Positions 22,501 through 34,206 are shown, counted from the first letter of the stretch. The stretch: 64,000 nt of DNA from Cordilura impudica (GCA_963682025.1 CAVMKG010000281.1:186001-250000); one strand, 5' to 3'. The notes: generated from the letters alone by a model not told the origin. Translations and numbers: made by a program.

Positions 22501-23410
22501 GATTTTTGATTTTGGTGATTCCGCCCATATTTTCCACTACTACTCGCATTAGTAAGTAATGTACTTTTCAAAAGTTTCAAGAATGTAATTTTTATAGTAC
22601 TTGATAATTTTTTGTATAAGATGTGCCACGCCCATTGGTCCCATCCCGCCCATTTTTGAGCAACTGCTCCCATTAATAACTCAGACAAAGTCCCAAGGCT
22701 TTTTGTATTATAGTACTCGTTGTATGATATTAAATATTTACTTAGTATGAGGGTGACACGCCCATTAGTCTGATCGTGCCCATTTTTTGTCAGACTACTT
22801 ATATTAATAACTTATGAACCCAGACAAAGGTCCAAGGGTTTCACTATTACAGATATATGACGTTTAATGTTAAGTTTATATGGGGGCTGCCACTCCCACT
22901 GATCTAATCCTGCCCATTTTTTTCAAGTAGTAACGTTGATAAATTATGAACTCACACAAAGTAAACTGCTTTGTCTATTATAGTACTACAGTTATATGAT
23001 AATAAATATTTACTTTTTATTTTGGTGACAAGCCCACTGCCCTGATCCCGCCCATTTTTTGTCCGACTTCTCACATTAATAACTCCTAAACTCAGACAAA
23101 GTTTTGAGGCTTTAACTCTTACGGTACTCCAGATATTTGACATTTAATATTTACTTTGTATGGGGGTGCCATGCTCACTGGTCTTGTAACGCCCATTTTT
23201 TATGAGAATACTCATATTAATAACTCATGAAATTAGACAAAGTTCAAAGGCTTTTACTGTTATGGTATTCCAAATATTTGACATTATATATTTCCTTTGT
23301 GTAGAGGGTGCCACGCCCACTGATCTGATACCGCCCATTTTTTCCGAGTACTAACGTTGATAACTGCTTAGTTTCAGAACTCTTGCTGTCATAGTACTCC
23401 AGATATTATA
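22500..23410 (-). repeat. Helitron minisatellite, about seven units of about 140 bp
   Basis: Units carry CACGCCCA, a CCCGCCCATTTTT core at about 22503, 22646, 22783, 22912, 23048, 23190 and 23332, ATTAATAACTCA and CAGACAAAGT. It lies just inside the Helitron 5' end, the same position as the minisatellite of the 2984-5761 Helitron. Confidence 0.8.
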
Positions 23411-23580
23411 TGTAAAAAATAGATGTTAAAAATACACTTTATATTTTTTCCTTCCGGATAGGCAGTTACCCACTGTAAAAACTTCAAGACGATCGATCCA
23501 GTCGTGAAGTCTCCTACAAAGGACAAACAAACATACAAACAAAAGTACAAACACACAAAACTCCATTTTTATATATAAGA

Positions 23581-24536
23581 TTATGCCTTTCCGAATATTA
23601 ATTTTTTCAAATTAGTTTTTTGTATAATAAATAATCTTGGCTGTCTGGGGCCAATCACCGCATTCGTTTTCGAAACTTTTCGATCGAAATTATTTTTTTA
23701 TTTTCCAAAATGAAATACTAAAAATAGTTTTACTGTGTCACAGTTAACGAATTATGGCTCCTAATTAAGAGTAAAAGTGAAACGAGGTCTGATGTTTGTC
23801 CGTCTTCTTTAAATATTAAACCAAAATATGGCATTTCGATCGACAAATACTTTGAATTCGATTATATTGCTTTAAAATTAATTTATTTTATCCGTGCCTT
23901 CTAGACATTTTTTTCGTTACACCGTTATTAATTTAATTTATTTTAATTTTGCTCACTGTACGCTAATGCTCTAATACTATTTAATTTACATCTCTGCTCC
24001 TTAACGTTAATACATTTATAAATGTTATTTTTCGTTTTTTCCCTCTAGCTGCTTTGTGTTTTTTCGTTACTTGCTTGTGTTAAATATTTTAAGCACAACA
24101 TAAATTATTTTTGGGTTAGAGTGTTAAAATATGGATATTTTTCCTTTAAGCATCCAAATAAGAATGTGTTAGAATATATTGCTACATATATTTACTTGGC
24201 ATTATTAGCATTAAACCTTTAAGCACTTTGGTAATAAAGTCCTATTTTATACAAACAAACATGTATTAATAACTACACTGTTTCACTTGGAAAAAAAAAA
24301 ACAGAGTTGGTAGTTTAAAAAGAAGAATTTAATTTTCTAAAAATAATTGAACATAAAATTAAAAGAAATCACTTACCCATTGGCATAAATGTAAAGTGGT
24401 CGTGAGGTATTTTTAACTAGATCAAGACCTCACATATGTACATAAAACACAGTTACTGCACTGCCTTTAATATATAATCGTTTACTCTGAAATATAAAAC
24501 ATACAAGTAACTAATAAGAATGGTATATTTTGTTTA
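23581..24536. other. AT-rich non-coding DNA
   Basis: No gene or repeat family recognised; possibly host intergenic sequence. Confidence 0.4.
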
Positions 24537-24900
24537 TATTTATACCCTCCAAACCATTGTGCAGAGGGTATGTAAGTTTGTCATTTCGTATGCAATAATT
24601 AAAAAAAAATATGGACTCTATAAAATATATATATTCTTGATCCTTATTATAAGCGGAGATGATATGGCAATGTCCGTCTGTCCGTCTGTAGAAATGAATA
24701 TCACGCCTTCAATTGGTCAGCTGGTGTGCTCATTTTTAGTTAGGATGGTTCCCTGACATTAGAAGCAGGTTTGTTTTCAAAATCAATAACATCGGTTCAA
24801 TAGGTCCCAAGATTTCAATGAAAATGTAAAAAAACTCTTGAAAAAAGTATGATGTTTCTATGTTGCTCTTGATATCGTTGTTAATTTAAATTTTGTTTTT
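24537..24900 (-). mobile_element. Mini-me family B fragment
   Basis: TTATACCCTCCAAACCATTG, GCAGAGGGTATG, AAATATATATATTCTTGATC and a short GTCCGTCTGTCCGTCTG tract match the second GTCY-containing dipteran repeat type. The distal end is diverged and was not located precisely. Confidence 0.65.
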
Positions 24901-25092
24901 TTGTTGCATGTTATAGTATTTTCTTAATGAACGTGTATGTATCGTTATACTCCACATATGAGATTGGTTTAGGCTGTCATTACCAAACTTTTTAAACGGT
25001 ATCCGAAATAAATAAAATAGTCACCAATTTAAAGAGAAATAATAAAAACAAAAAAGTAAATTTTTTCTTAAAAAGTAACTTGTTACTTATAA

Positions 25093-25743
25093 ACAAGTAA
25101 GAAAATTATAGTCGGTCTAGACCGAGTAAACGATACCCTATACTATGGTTTAGAGATCCTATCTCTTCGCTCCAACTAATTCGATACAGAAAATAAGCAT
25201 AAACCAATTTTGAGTGGCATTGTTATTAATTTTTTTGACTGCAGATATGAAAAAGTTCATATCGGATGCAATATTTATATGGGGACTAGGTCGAAAAATG
25301 GACCGATCCTGTCCATACACAAACAAAATTTTAGAAAAATCTGTGCAATATTTTTGCTTTTTGATAGATTTAAGTGAAGATCGGGAAGCAGATCTATTTG
25401 GGGCCAATGACTAAGGATTGTCCTATATTATTTAGATTTATTTAGACTACTGATAAATGGATATAATAAATACATACAAACCCAGTTTTGATTTCATAGG
25501 GGTCATTTGTATGGGGACTAGGTTTGAACATGGACCAAATTTCACCAATTTCAATAGCGTTCATCCTATCGTATACCAAATTTCATCAAAATATATTCAT
25601 ATTCGCAAACTGTAGTTTGATTACAAGGTGTACATGGACACACAGACGGACGGACAGACGGACGGACATCGTATTTTTGGTAGTTACAAACAGCAGCTCA
25701 AAGTCATTATACCCAAACCACAAAGTGATATAGGGTATAAAAA
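25093..25743 (+). mobile_element. Mini-me-like element A4
   Basis: Starts ACAAGTAAGAAAATTATAG with half of the palindrome altered, and carries ATGAAAAAGTTCATATCGG, an ACGGACGGACAGACGGACGG tract and the 3' end ATATAGGGTATAAAAA. It is shorter than the other copies because of internal deletions near 25310-25325 and 25480. Confidence 0.8.
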
Positions 25744-25895
25744 TTTCATAACTATTTATTATACTTAGATACTAATAAAAATATAAATTAATGGGACTTT
25801 CATTATTTTTTTTTTATTTTTAATACTTAGATGTAAACAGTTTTTTTTTTTTCAGAATTCTAAATTTTAACTAAAATTTTCATATTACAGCTGTT

Positions 25896-26375
25896 TATAC
25901 CCTCCATACCACTGTGCAAAGGGTTTGGCATGCCATTTGCAATGCATCTACAATTCATTTGCAACCTCATAATTTATATATATTCTGGGTTCTTATAACT
26001 GGAGTCGATATAGCTGTTTCCGTCCATTCGTATGTCGGCGGAAGTCACACTCGTTCACAATATAAACCATTTACTTAGGTAACGTTATGATAGTATTAGT
26101 TGCCATAATTTCAAGCAGGTTGCTATTGAAAATGAGGTAAATTGGGCCGAGATATGTACAACAAGATGCAGACACCTCTAAAAAATTTTAAAATTCAGTG
26201 TGTTTTTTTAATAGTTTAGTATTAAGTTTATCAAATTCTTAAATTGTTGCTTTTGAAATATTTTGTTTACATTTGTTATAAGTAGCGCAATAAGTCCAGA
26301 TATTAATGCAAATGTAAACCCGATGTGAAGGATACTAAAGATTCGGAACAACCGAACTTAGAACTCTTACTTGTT
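25896..26375 (-). mobile_element. Mini-me family B copy, nearly complete
   Basis: Begins TTTATACCCTCCATACCACT and contains TTTATATATATTCTGGG, GAGTCGATATAGCTG and a decayed GTCCATTCG tract. It ends AAGATTCGGAACAACCGAAC..CTCTTACTTGTTT. The terminal ACAAGTAAG (minus strand) and GGGTATAAA are the same as the two ends of family A. Confidence 0.7.
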
Positions 26376-26800
26376 TCATTTGAAAATAATTCTAATTTTC
26401 TTAATTAAAATATTTTGTGTACAATTTATTACTTTTTGATGAATTTCAGAATTTTTTTTGCTGCAAATCCATCAGATTAAGCGTTTTAAATATATTTCCT
26501 ATTACATATGTTTAAAGTTTGTTGATTAATGTTTTCAGATTTTGATGATTGAGTTCGAAATTATTCAGGCTCAAGATAATATCTTTTTACTTTAAATAAA
26601 GCAAAAAAAAAAAACATTCCAATATAACAAACTAAAGTATAAAGCAAATTTGAAACAATTATGTTTGTATATGACTACACATTGCATACTACAATATACA
26701 TGTTTGTTTTTGTTTTGCAAAAAAACAAGAAAAACTATTCGTTCTTGCTAAACTTACATTCTATGTTAACGGTGCGCCCTGTGTATTTTAAATTTCAATA
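26376..26800. other. Non-coding DNA with the 2250-2575 repeat
   Basis: About 26545-26800 matches 2250-2575 (TTCAGGCTCAAGATAAT, ACTTTAAATAAAGC, CACATTGCATACTAC). No gene is seen. Confidence 0.5.
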
Positions 26801-27433
26801 TCGATATATATAAAATGGAATGTGTGTTTGTTTATTTGTTTGTTTGTACCTTATAGGAGACCAAACCTCTGGACCGATCTTCCTGAAATTTTCCCAGCAT
26901 TTAACTGGGACTCTGGCATGATTAATAGGGTACTTTTTTCGACCACGCCCACTTTTACGCCCACTTTTTTAAAATGATGTAATTGCTCCCATATAATTTT
27001 TAACAGATTTACTTCAAATTGTATACACATTATACTCCAGGCGAGGTAGAAATAAACATTTCTTACGCCACGCCCCCTTTCACGCCCCTTTTCACACCAA
27101 ATTTTGCTGGAAAGTTTTAAACTTTTTGTTCTCTATACAAATTTGATCCTTCAAACGGATTTTTTTTATTTGGTATTATATTGCTCTTAATACTGTTAAC
27201 GTCGCAATATAACTATGAACCACGCCCACTTCACCGCCCCCTTTCTTTTAATTCAGATACTTACTTATACCACAAACAATGTTTGCTATACAAAATACTT
27301 TTTTTGTAATATGTATTTACCTAAAGTTTTATACACTTTTTATCTACAGGTAAGGTAGCCATACATTTTTTTTATTACCAAATCCCCCTTTTTCGCCCCA
27401 TTTTACCTTAAATTATAATTAATCTGCTTTCAA
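26801..27433 (+). mobile_element. Helitron 5' fragment
   Basis: Starts TCGATATATATAAAATGGAA after an A, then TGTGTTTGTTTATTTG and GACCAAACCTCTGGACC, with several CCACGCCCACTT motifs. It is cut by a second Helitron at 27434, and I could not find its 3' end. Confidence 0.65.
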
Positions 27434-28820
27434 TCTATATATATAAAAATGAATGTGTTTGTTTGTGCTTTATAGGAGGCCAAACCCCTGAACCGATCTT
27501 CCTGAAATTTTCATGGCGTGTTACTGTGACTCTGGAAGGAATAATAGGCTATATGAACTTTTGATTAGACAAAGGGGCGGTGCCACGCCCATATAATCCA
27601 AAACTTTAAATCATCATATCTCGGGAATTTTTTGACCTACAGCGGTCATATTTGGTGCATATGGTATTGGCATGAATAGAAATATACACCAGGAGAAAAG
27701 TGGGCGGGACCACGCCCCTTTTTAGAAAAAAAATCGTAATATCTTCTAAACTACTGGAAGGATCGTCAGAAATTTTCACAAAAGGATATTTTTGCGAAAT
27801 ACTAAGTCCTTAACTATATAAAGTTGTTAGTGGGAAAAGGGCCGTAGTCCCGCCCATATAACCCAAAATTTAAAATCGTTCTATCTCGGCCATTTTTTAA
27901 CCTACGGCGATGATATTTGGTATATATCGTATTGAAATTAATAGAAATAGTACTACAAGAAAACCGGGCGGGACCACGCCCTTTTTAGAAAAATTAAAAT
28001 CCGTAATAACTTCTATTAAGCCCTTGACTATATAAAGTTGTTAGTGGACAAAGGGGCGGGACCCGGCCCATATAACTCAATATTTGGCATGGAGTGATTT
28101 GCTTAATAAGGTGTTTTCTTAAATAGGTATACATTCCATGCGAAAGTCGGCGGGCCACGTCCCTTTGTTTCCGATTTGTAGGAAGCCAGACTTGTACATC
28201 ATTCTTCCTTAAACTTTCACAGTGTGAAACTTTCACTCACTACACCCAATTTTTTATATTCGATTATTGATGTGGCAGGCTTTCCACCACATGTGCTACA
28301 ACTCAAAATTGGAGTGCCCATTATTTTACTGCGCAATATCGATCCACCACGGCTTTGCAATGGCACTCGACTTGCAGTAAAAAAATGCTAAATAATTTAA
28401 TAGAAGCGACCATTATAACAGGAAAATATAAAGGAACAGATGTACTTTTGCCACGCATTCCAATGATCCCAACTGATTTACCATTCGACTTCAAACGATT
28501 ACAGTTTCCTGTTCGATTAGCGTTTGCGATGACTGTTAACAAAGCTCAAGGTCAATCTCTTCAAGTTTGCGGCTTAAATTTAGCCAATCCATGTTTCTCG
28601 CATGGACAGCTTTATGTTGCATGCTCACGTGTAGGGAAACCCACCGATTTATATGTTTATGCTCCAGATGGACAAACTAAAAATATTGTACATTCTAAAA
28701 CATTGCAATAATTAATTCTAAATTAAATAAATAATATTTTGTTAATGTATAAATATTTTTTTATTATTTTGTTTTATTTTATAACGATGAGGGATAGCGA
28801 AGTACTCCGGGTTCAGCTAG
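27434..28820 (+). mobile_element. Helitron with internally deleted coding region
   Basis: The 5' end is TCTATATATATAAAAATG after an A. The 3' end is GATAGCGAAGTACTCCGGG then TTCAGCTAG before a T. It contains about two units of a roughly 250-bp repeat (27575-28060) with GGGCGGGACCACGCCC, and the carboxy-terminal part of the Helitron helicase just before the 3' end. Everything upstream of that helicase segment, including Rep, is missing. Confidence 0.8.
28262..28711 (+). pseudogene. Helitron PIF1-type helicase, C-terminal fragment
   Basis: A first frame (28268-28380) gives DVAGFPPHVLQLKIGVP and LLRNIDPPRLCNGTRLAV. After a one-base shift near 28375, a 118-codon frame (28355-28711) continues with NNLIEATIITGKYKG, MTVNKAQGQSLQVCGLNL and CFSHGQLYVACSRVGKP. 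These are the last conserved motifs of the RepHel helicase, which unwinds DNA during rolling-circle transposition. The Walker A end and Rep domain are absent. About 105 bp separate the stop from the CTAG terminus, as usual for Helitrons. Confidence 0.9.
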
Positions 28821-28881
28821 TATTCTATAAAAATAAAAAACCTTGTTGTTTGTTGTTGTTGATTGACTGTTTGTGTGTAAT

Positions 28882-29123
28882 ATTTGTATTTTACTTTCGG
28901 CTAATCAGTCTCTTTTATGCGTTATGCGAAATAAAACAAAGTTATAGTTTCCATACTTCTCCCAACGTTTCACTGATTTATTTGCAGCATCTTCAGGGGT
29001 ATACATTTTATTTAATTTATTAACCACTGAAATGATATATATACCATTATTTCCCGCTTTTTTCTTTGTTTTATTTCGCGTAACGCATAAAAGAGACTGA
29101 TTAGCCGAACGTAAAATACAAAT
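28882..29123. repeat. Inverted repeat with 60-bp arms around a Penelope-terminus-like core
   Basis: The left arm 28882-28941 (ATTTGTATTTTACTTTCGGC..) is the near-perfect reverse complement of 29064-29123. The spacer at 28950-28998 on the minus strand reads CCCCTGAAGATGCTG then GTGAAACGTTGGGAG, resembling the CTGAAGATG..GAAACGT motif of Penelope-like terminal repeats. Confidence 0.6.
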
Positions 29124-29304
29124 AAAAATCTAGTTTTCGATCTTTATTATTTTAATGATTGAGTTTGAAATTATTCAGGATCAAGATCAAATGTTTTTAC
29201 TCTATTTTCCCTCAGGGTTGACAAAAAAATCCAATAAGTCGGGCAACCGACTTTTGCTTTTAAGCAGAATTTTTTTATTTCACTGATTAAATTAAGGAAT
29301 ATAT
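29124..29304. other. Non-coding spacer
   Basis: Contains a third short match (29155-29200) to the 2250/26545 repeat; otherwise unremarkable. Confidence 0.4.
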
Positions 29305-29928
29305 ATGGGGCATTTCATGTCAAGTGATCCAACTTTTAAAACCGATTTCTTCCGATCGGGGTGAAATTTGCATCAAGGTTAGTCCTATTGATAGTCGCTA
29401 AGGCACCATTTTTCAACAAAATTGGTCCAGAACTCTCTGAGTTATAGGGGGTCAAAATTTGACATTTTGACCAAACAGGTGTTTTTTCTCATCCATGTAG
29501 TTTAGAAGATAGCTATTTCTTCAGTCTTTCGGAAAAAACATTAAAAAAAAAAAATAATTTTTTTTGGCTTTTTTTCAAAATAAAAAATTTTTTTCATTTT
29601 TTTTTTCAAAATAGATTTTTTTGGGCTCAAAAGAAAGCTTAGTTTTTTTCCTTTAAGACAACGGTTTTTCAATTTTTAGCATATGCACTAATTTGAATTT
29701 TTTCCTATTAGTGTGTACCTAAGTGTTTCCAAAACCTAAAATAAAGCATACATTGAAAAACTAGACAAATTAACCTTTCTAACGGTATATAACATACCTA
29801 ACTAAAATTTCATACCTTCGTTACTGTAATACCCGCAATATGTTAACCTCAAGAACAAAATCACTTTTTGTCTATAGAAATGTTGAAAAATTATTTTTTT
29901 TATTTATTTGTTATAATAATTAAATTAA

Positions 29929-30305
29929 TCTATAATATTACCTAATAGGCTAGGCGATTTCTTGTGACTGATGTTTTGTTCTACCGTTTTATCCCGATTT
30001 TGGCCAAACGTATATTATTTGAAAGGTATTTCTTTTTAGCCGTTTTGCAGATTTAGAAATTTTTAAATTTTTTTTCTTTATTTTGATTAAATTGCATTTA
30101 TAGTTGCTACTAACACATACATAAAATTATATAATGCTATGTGTGTGTTTACTAAATTTATTAATGTGTTTGTAATAAAACTGAGTTTGTTTTTTGTGTT
30201 GATTTGTGAATTGGCTATAATTGATTAGCATACTTTTAGGGTCCTTATTTAATGAAAAAATAAAATTTCTTAGAATTTCGAATTTAGAGGGCTGGAATCT
30301 GCTAG
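29929..30305 (+). mobile_element. Small non-autonomous Helitron, copy 1
   Basis: This 377-bp unit begins TCTATAATATTA after an A and ends GAATCTGCTAG before a T. It matches reverse-strand copies at 39982-40341 and 60049-60424. A weak hairpin at TTTCGAATTT precedes the 3' end. It lies in the centre of the fold-back element. Confidence 0.8.
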
Positions 30306-30399
30306 TATATAATAATAATAATAATAAAAAAATAAGGAATGTAATAAAATTTTATTGTACTCACATTATGTCCATTTAAAACATAACTATTTTTTTAAT

Positions 30400-31160
30400 T
30401 AATTTATTGTAGCTGATAAAGTATTTAAGTTTTGTACATTTCGAAATACCCAGTCTTTAATTCAGCTTATTAATCGCCAATCTTTTCTTGGCGTTACTAG
30501 GTTCAGCTGCTGATTTCGCTGCTGGTTTCTTTTTCCTCCTCTACTGTAAATTTAGATTTCAGATATTTTAGTATTTTCTTCTCGTACTCTTAAACTGCAA
30601 AGGTATCATGTTTTAAATCGTGGGATATGATTGCCACAATTTTGTGTTCCACTTTTTCATCTTTCATGTAGTAAATAACTACTGTGAATATAGTTGCTTG
30701 GTCGTTATTGAAGTGGAATGCTTGTATGGCATCCTGAAGAACATATTTATAGATTTCTGCGAAATCATTCGAAATAGCGAATTCATCAGACTTCAAATGA
30801 ATCTTCAAATCCTTGAAGAATGACCATTGCTCTTTGACTAAAAAGTCATGGGATCTCAAGTTTAGCTATCCTGTACACATTTCTTCCACAAAATCATCCA
30901 CATTTAAAATTATCGTTTTCAATGTGCATCTGTCAGTCTGAATCCAAGATTCAAATTTCACCTCCTCAATATATTCACGATCAAAAGAGTTGATTAGATT
31001 CTCTTTGATGAATGCGATTCCCAGGCAATTTGAACTTCATGTAAGTGGCAAGAAGTTGTTGCATTAGGACACATAGTCAATTTAGGCAATCGTGGCATTC
31101 GTGTAAATTTTCTGGCGAGTCATCTGTTAAGCACTTTAAGTTGATTTCCTTCAACATCAA
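30400..31160 (-). pseudogene. Unclassified transposon-encoded protein, C-terminal relic
   Basis: On the minus strand an 89-codon frame (30859-30590) reads HDFLVKEQWSFFKDL, FAEIYKYVLQDAIQAFHFNN, TIFTVVIYYM and IVAIISHDLKHDTFAV. Upstream frames give ESWIQTDRCTLKTI-like text near 30950 and CHDC near 31090; downstream are EKKILKYLKSKF and an acidic tail. I recall this block order from uncharacterised repeat-associated proteins in animal genomes but cannot name the family or its enzymatic class. Stops and shifts make it a relic. The fold-back arms on either side suggest it belongs to that element; this is inference. Confidence 0.5.
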
Positions 31161-31630
31161 CATTTCTATAAAAAAAAAGTGATTTTTTCCTGAGGTTAAC
31201 ATATTGCGGGTATTACAGTATCGAAGGTATGAAATTTTAGATAGGTATGTTACATACCCTCGGAAAGGTAAATTTGGAAAGGTAAAGGAAAGGTAAAGGA
31301 AAAAACCTAAGCATTCTTTTGAGCCAAAAAAAATTTTCTTTTTTGAAAAAAAAAATGAAAAGTTTTTTTTTTTTATTTTTTTTTAATTTTTTTTCCGAAA
31401 GACTGAAGAAATAGCTATCTAAACTATTAGGGAAAAATTTTGCTAAGAATAATAGGTAAAAAGTTACGTGGATAAGAAAAAAAAAACACGTTTGGTCAAA
31501 ATGACCCCCTCTAACTCAGAGATTTCTGGACCGATCTTGTTGGAAAATTGTGTCTAAGCTACTATCCCAAAGGACCCGATCGCAAGACATCGGTTTTAAA
31601 AGTTGGATCACTTGACATGAAACGGCCCAT

Positions 31631-32279
31631 ATATATATTGACGACATTATGACAATTTAAAACGTTTTTTGAAACACAACAAATTCTTAATCATCATTGG
31701 CAAAGATTTGGCGAAAAAACTGCAAGTTCAATGGAATCAAATTTGTAGTTAATAATTATTGGTAGAACATTGCTAGTCGGATTTTATAAATTAATGGCTT
31801 TAAAATAATTTACATTTTCACTAGGGGATATATTAACCTTATAAAGTCTAGAGATAACAATAAAATTGATATACAAATTTTATGGGTTACTTTTATAACA
31901 TTTGATTTTGAAAATAATAAAAGACTCCGTTTATTTCGATGTTATGTACATCACTATTTTCCATTAATTATTTTTATATTTATTTTTGGTACAATTTTGT
32001 GTTGGATACGAAAAATTTGATGAAAATAGTTAAAATCATTTTGGTGTAAAGTTGAATTTTTGTTTATAAAAAAATTTTTATTCTTTTCCAAAACCAGGGG
32101 TATATTTTTGAGTCCACATAGACTGAAAAATTAACTTCTTATTGTATTTATTACATGTTAACTTTCTGCAAGTATTTATTGCATTTTTTGTATTAAATCT
32201 ATTTTTCTATCGTTAAGTCAGCATATTCAGCTAATTCAGTTAAAAATATTTAACAATTAAATTATTAAGTTAAAGGTTA
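31631..32279. other. AT-rich non-coding DNA
   Basis: No coding or repeat signal recognised. Confidence 0.4.
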
Positions 32280-33203
32280 ATAAAGATTGGAAATCCACGC
32301 TTAAGACCCATGAGTAATCCGACCATTTTCAGATCGCAGCATATTTTCCAATTATGCTCTTGGTAATATTAATTCCATGCCTTCGTATGTTCCTTTGAGG
32401 TTTGTGGCATATGCGATCGGGACAGATGGATGTTTGTTACCGATATGAAGCAGCACGACTTTAAGGGTGTTGACCGATGCATCGGTGAAAAGTCGCCACT
32501 TCTCTGAAATATGAGGGTAACCAATTTTTGCAAACATCGAATCAATATCATAATAATAAAAAATTCGTCATATGGAATAGTGCTACGTCATTCACGAGTG
32601 GCTGTTATTTTAAAATCAGCCGCCACTATTTTCCTCGACAAATTTTCGTCTCGTACAAGGTCATTGAAGTCGGCTTGCATTACCAAATGCGTCACTGCAG
32701 CCCCAAGTTCACTGGATGTTGGTACAAATTCCGATACTTCTGGACTCTCGCATCTCGCATTCGATGCAAGAAATGTTGATAGCATTGTTGGTACTACTGT
32801 TGGTTCTCCATGGCTAAATTCGTTCTTCTGGTGAGTACAGAACCGCTGGAATAACCGATTCTACATTAGCGTAGCGAATTTTGTTGCGGCGAAAGTATTG
32901 GTACCCTTTAGTTTGAGTAAAAATTACGGTAAAGTAGCACAATTCATTGCAGTGCTCCGTACGTTGTAGCCAAATTGTAGCTACAGCGTACTTTATTGTT
33001 GACTTTCCATCAGTAAACTTGCATAAATTTCTATAGCAATAGTCGCACACGACTTCCGGAGTATACCACAAGTAAGGAACATAAGCAGTCCTGAATATTT
33101 TCTGAAACGGATTAACCACTGTTTTCGTAATATTTTTCAAATTTTTACTTGTCGCGAATAAGCCACAAATGTAACAAAAGCAATTTCGAGTCGGGCACTG
33201 CAT
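32280..33203 (-). pseudogene. Unclassified repeat-associated zinc-finger protein, N-terminal relic
   Basis: Reading minus from ATG at 33203, the first 129 codons contain CFCYICG, then CDYCYRNL about 40 residues later (a likely C2..C2 zinc-binding pair), followed by TIWLQRTEHCNELCYF. Further on, other frames give FNDLVRDENLSRKI (near 32660) and WRLFTDASVNTLKVVLLHIG with PSVPIAYATNLKGTYE (32520-32360), ending in YSWVLSVDF near 32300. The order matches a group of uncharacterised, multi-copy animal proteins that I believe are transposon-encoded. Frameshifts separate the pieces. It lies on the same strand and upstream of the relic at 30400-31160, but outside the fold-back arms. Confidence 0.5.
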
Positions 33204-33229
33204 TTTTTGGAACGCTTTAGTAGTTTAAA

Positions 33230-33789
33230 AATTTGGAGTCAAGTTATGCTGAAAAAAAAAAGATTTAAAAAAAAAAAAAAAAAATACGTGATGCAGACAT
33301 TGCCAAGAGTATGCTTGCAAAAATTCAGCTCGATTGGATCACGGAAAAAGGGTTAAAAATCTATCCAAAGTCTTTCACACAGGCGGACAGACGGACACTA
33401 CGAGCTTTATACTTTATACTTAAAAAAAAAAAAAAAATTCTGACGTGTACATGAAATGACGTGTACATGAAAATCTCCCCTTTCCGAAAAGGTATAGTTC
33501 ATAGGACAGAATGTGTGTAACGCGGTGTAATGATAGAAAACTGATTAATATATAAAAAAAACTTTCCCATAGAAACCAAGTTGTTATTGTACTCCCTTTC
33601 TTTGTAAATTGAGTTTTCCGTCATGTAATTAAATAATTGGTTCACTGAAAACGAAACATGTTTTGAAAAATATAACAAATTCATTAAAATTTCGAAAAAT
33701 TCAAAATTATACTATAATTTAATGTTTTTTAAAGAAAACTTGTTACATAAGTTTTCTCATCGAGTCTGCCTGGATAGTTCCACCTTTTT
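33230..33789. other. Non-coding DNA with poly(A) runs and a GTCY fragment
   Basis: A-runs lie near 33266 and 33422. Between them GGCGGACAGACGGACACTACG (interrupted) at 33380-33402 looks like a short family B Mini-me remnant. No gene. Confidence 0.45.
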
Positions 33790-34153
33790 CATTTTCAATT
33801 TTCATTTTTAATTTATCATTTTCTATTTTTCACTTATCAATTTTTATCTTTCGTTTTTCATTTTTAGTTTTTAATTTTTAATTTTTAATTTTTAATTTTT
33901 AATTTTTAATTTTTAATTTTTAATTTTTAATTTTTAATTTTTAATTTTTAATTTTTAATTTTTAATTTTTAATTTTTAATTTTTAATTTTTAATTTTTAA
34001 TTTTTAATTTTTAATTTTTAATTTTTAATTTTTAATTTTTAATTTTTAATTTTTAATTTTTAATTTTTAATTTTTAATTTTTAATTTTTAATTTTTAATT
34101 TTTAATTTTTAATTTTTAATTTTTAATTTTTAATTTTTAATTTTTAATTTCTC

Positions 34154-34206
<53 letters not shown>

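Larger units (their letters stand above)
20690..23580 (-). mobile_element. Non-autonomous Helitron with simple-sequence and minisatellite interior
   Basis: On the minus strand the element starts TCTTATATATAAAAATGG at 23580 and ends TAGCGAAGCGC..GGTTTCTGCTAG at 20690. A precedes the 5' TC and T follows the CTAG, as for Helitron insertions. The 3' end closely matches the one at 28798-28820. No Rep or helicase is present. Behind the 5' end lies a CACGCCCA minisatellite (22500-23410). The remainder (20760-22500) is a diffuse GATTTTTGGCG repeat holding a nested Mini-me copy. Confidence 0.8.
29305..31630. mobile_element. Fold-back element with long inverted arms
   Basis: The left arm (29305 to about 29885) and right arm (about 31164-31630) are inverted copies. 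Outermost are TTTCATGTCAAGTGATCC and AACTTTTAAAACCGAT, then AGCTATTTCTTCAGTCTTTC and ACCCGCAATATGTTAACCTC near the inner edges. ATAT borders both outer ends, a possible target duplication, though the flank is itself AT-repetitive. The centre (29886-31163) holds a small Helitron and a decayed coding region. I do not recognise the family. Confidence 0.75.

Noticed and set aside
22233..22688. Lys/Asn/Gln-rich 151-codon minus-strand frame
   Set aside because: It translates the GATTTTTGGC simple repeat and the adjoining minisatellite; low complexity only.
28739..29023. 94-codon hydrophobic frame after the Helitron helicase
   Set aside because: It spans the Helitron 3' end and the unrelated inverted repeat, so it cannot be one gene.
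32511..32834. 107-codon plus-strand frame (with the overlapping 32528-32779)
   Set aside because: Antisense to the zinc-finger relic, whose minus-strand motifs are recognisable.
33860..34150. Regular spaced repeats considered as a CRISPR array
   Set aside because: The period is 7 bp without spacers; the setting is eukaryotic. No CRISPR is present.
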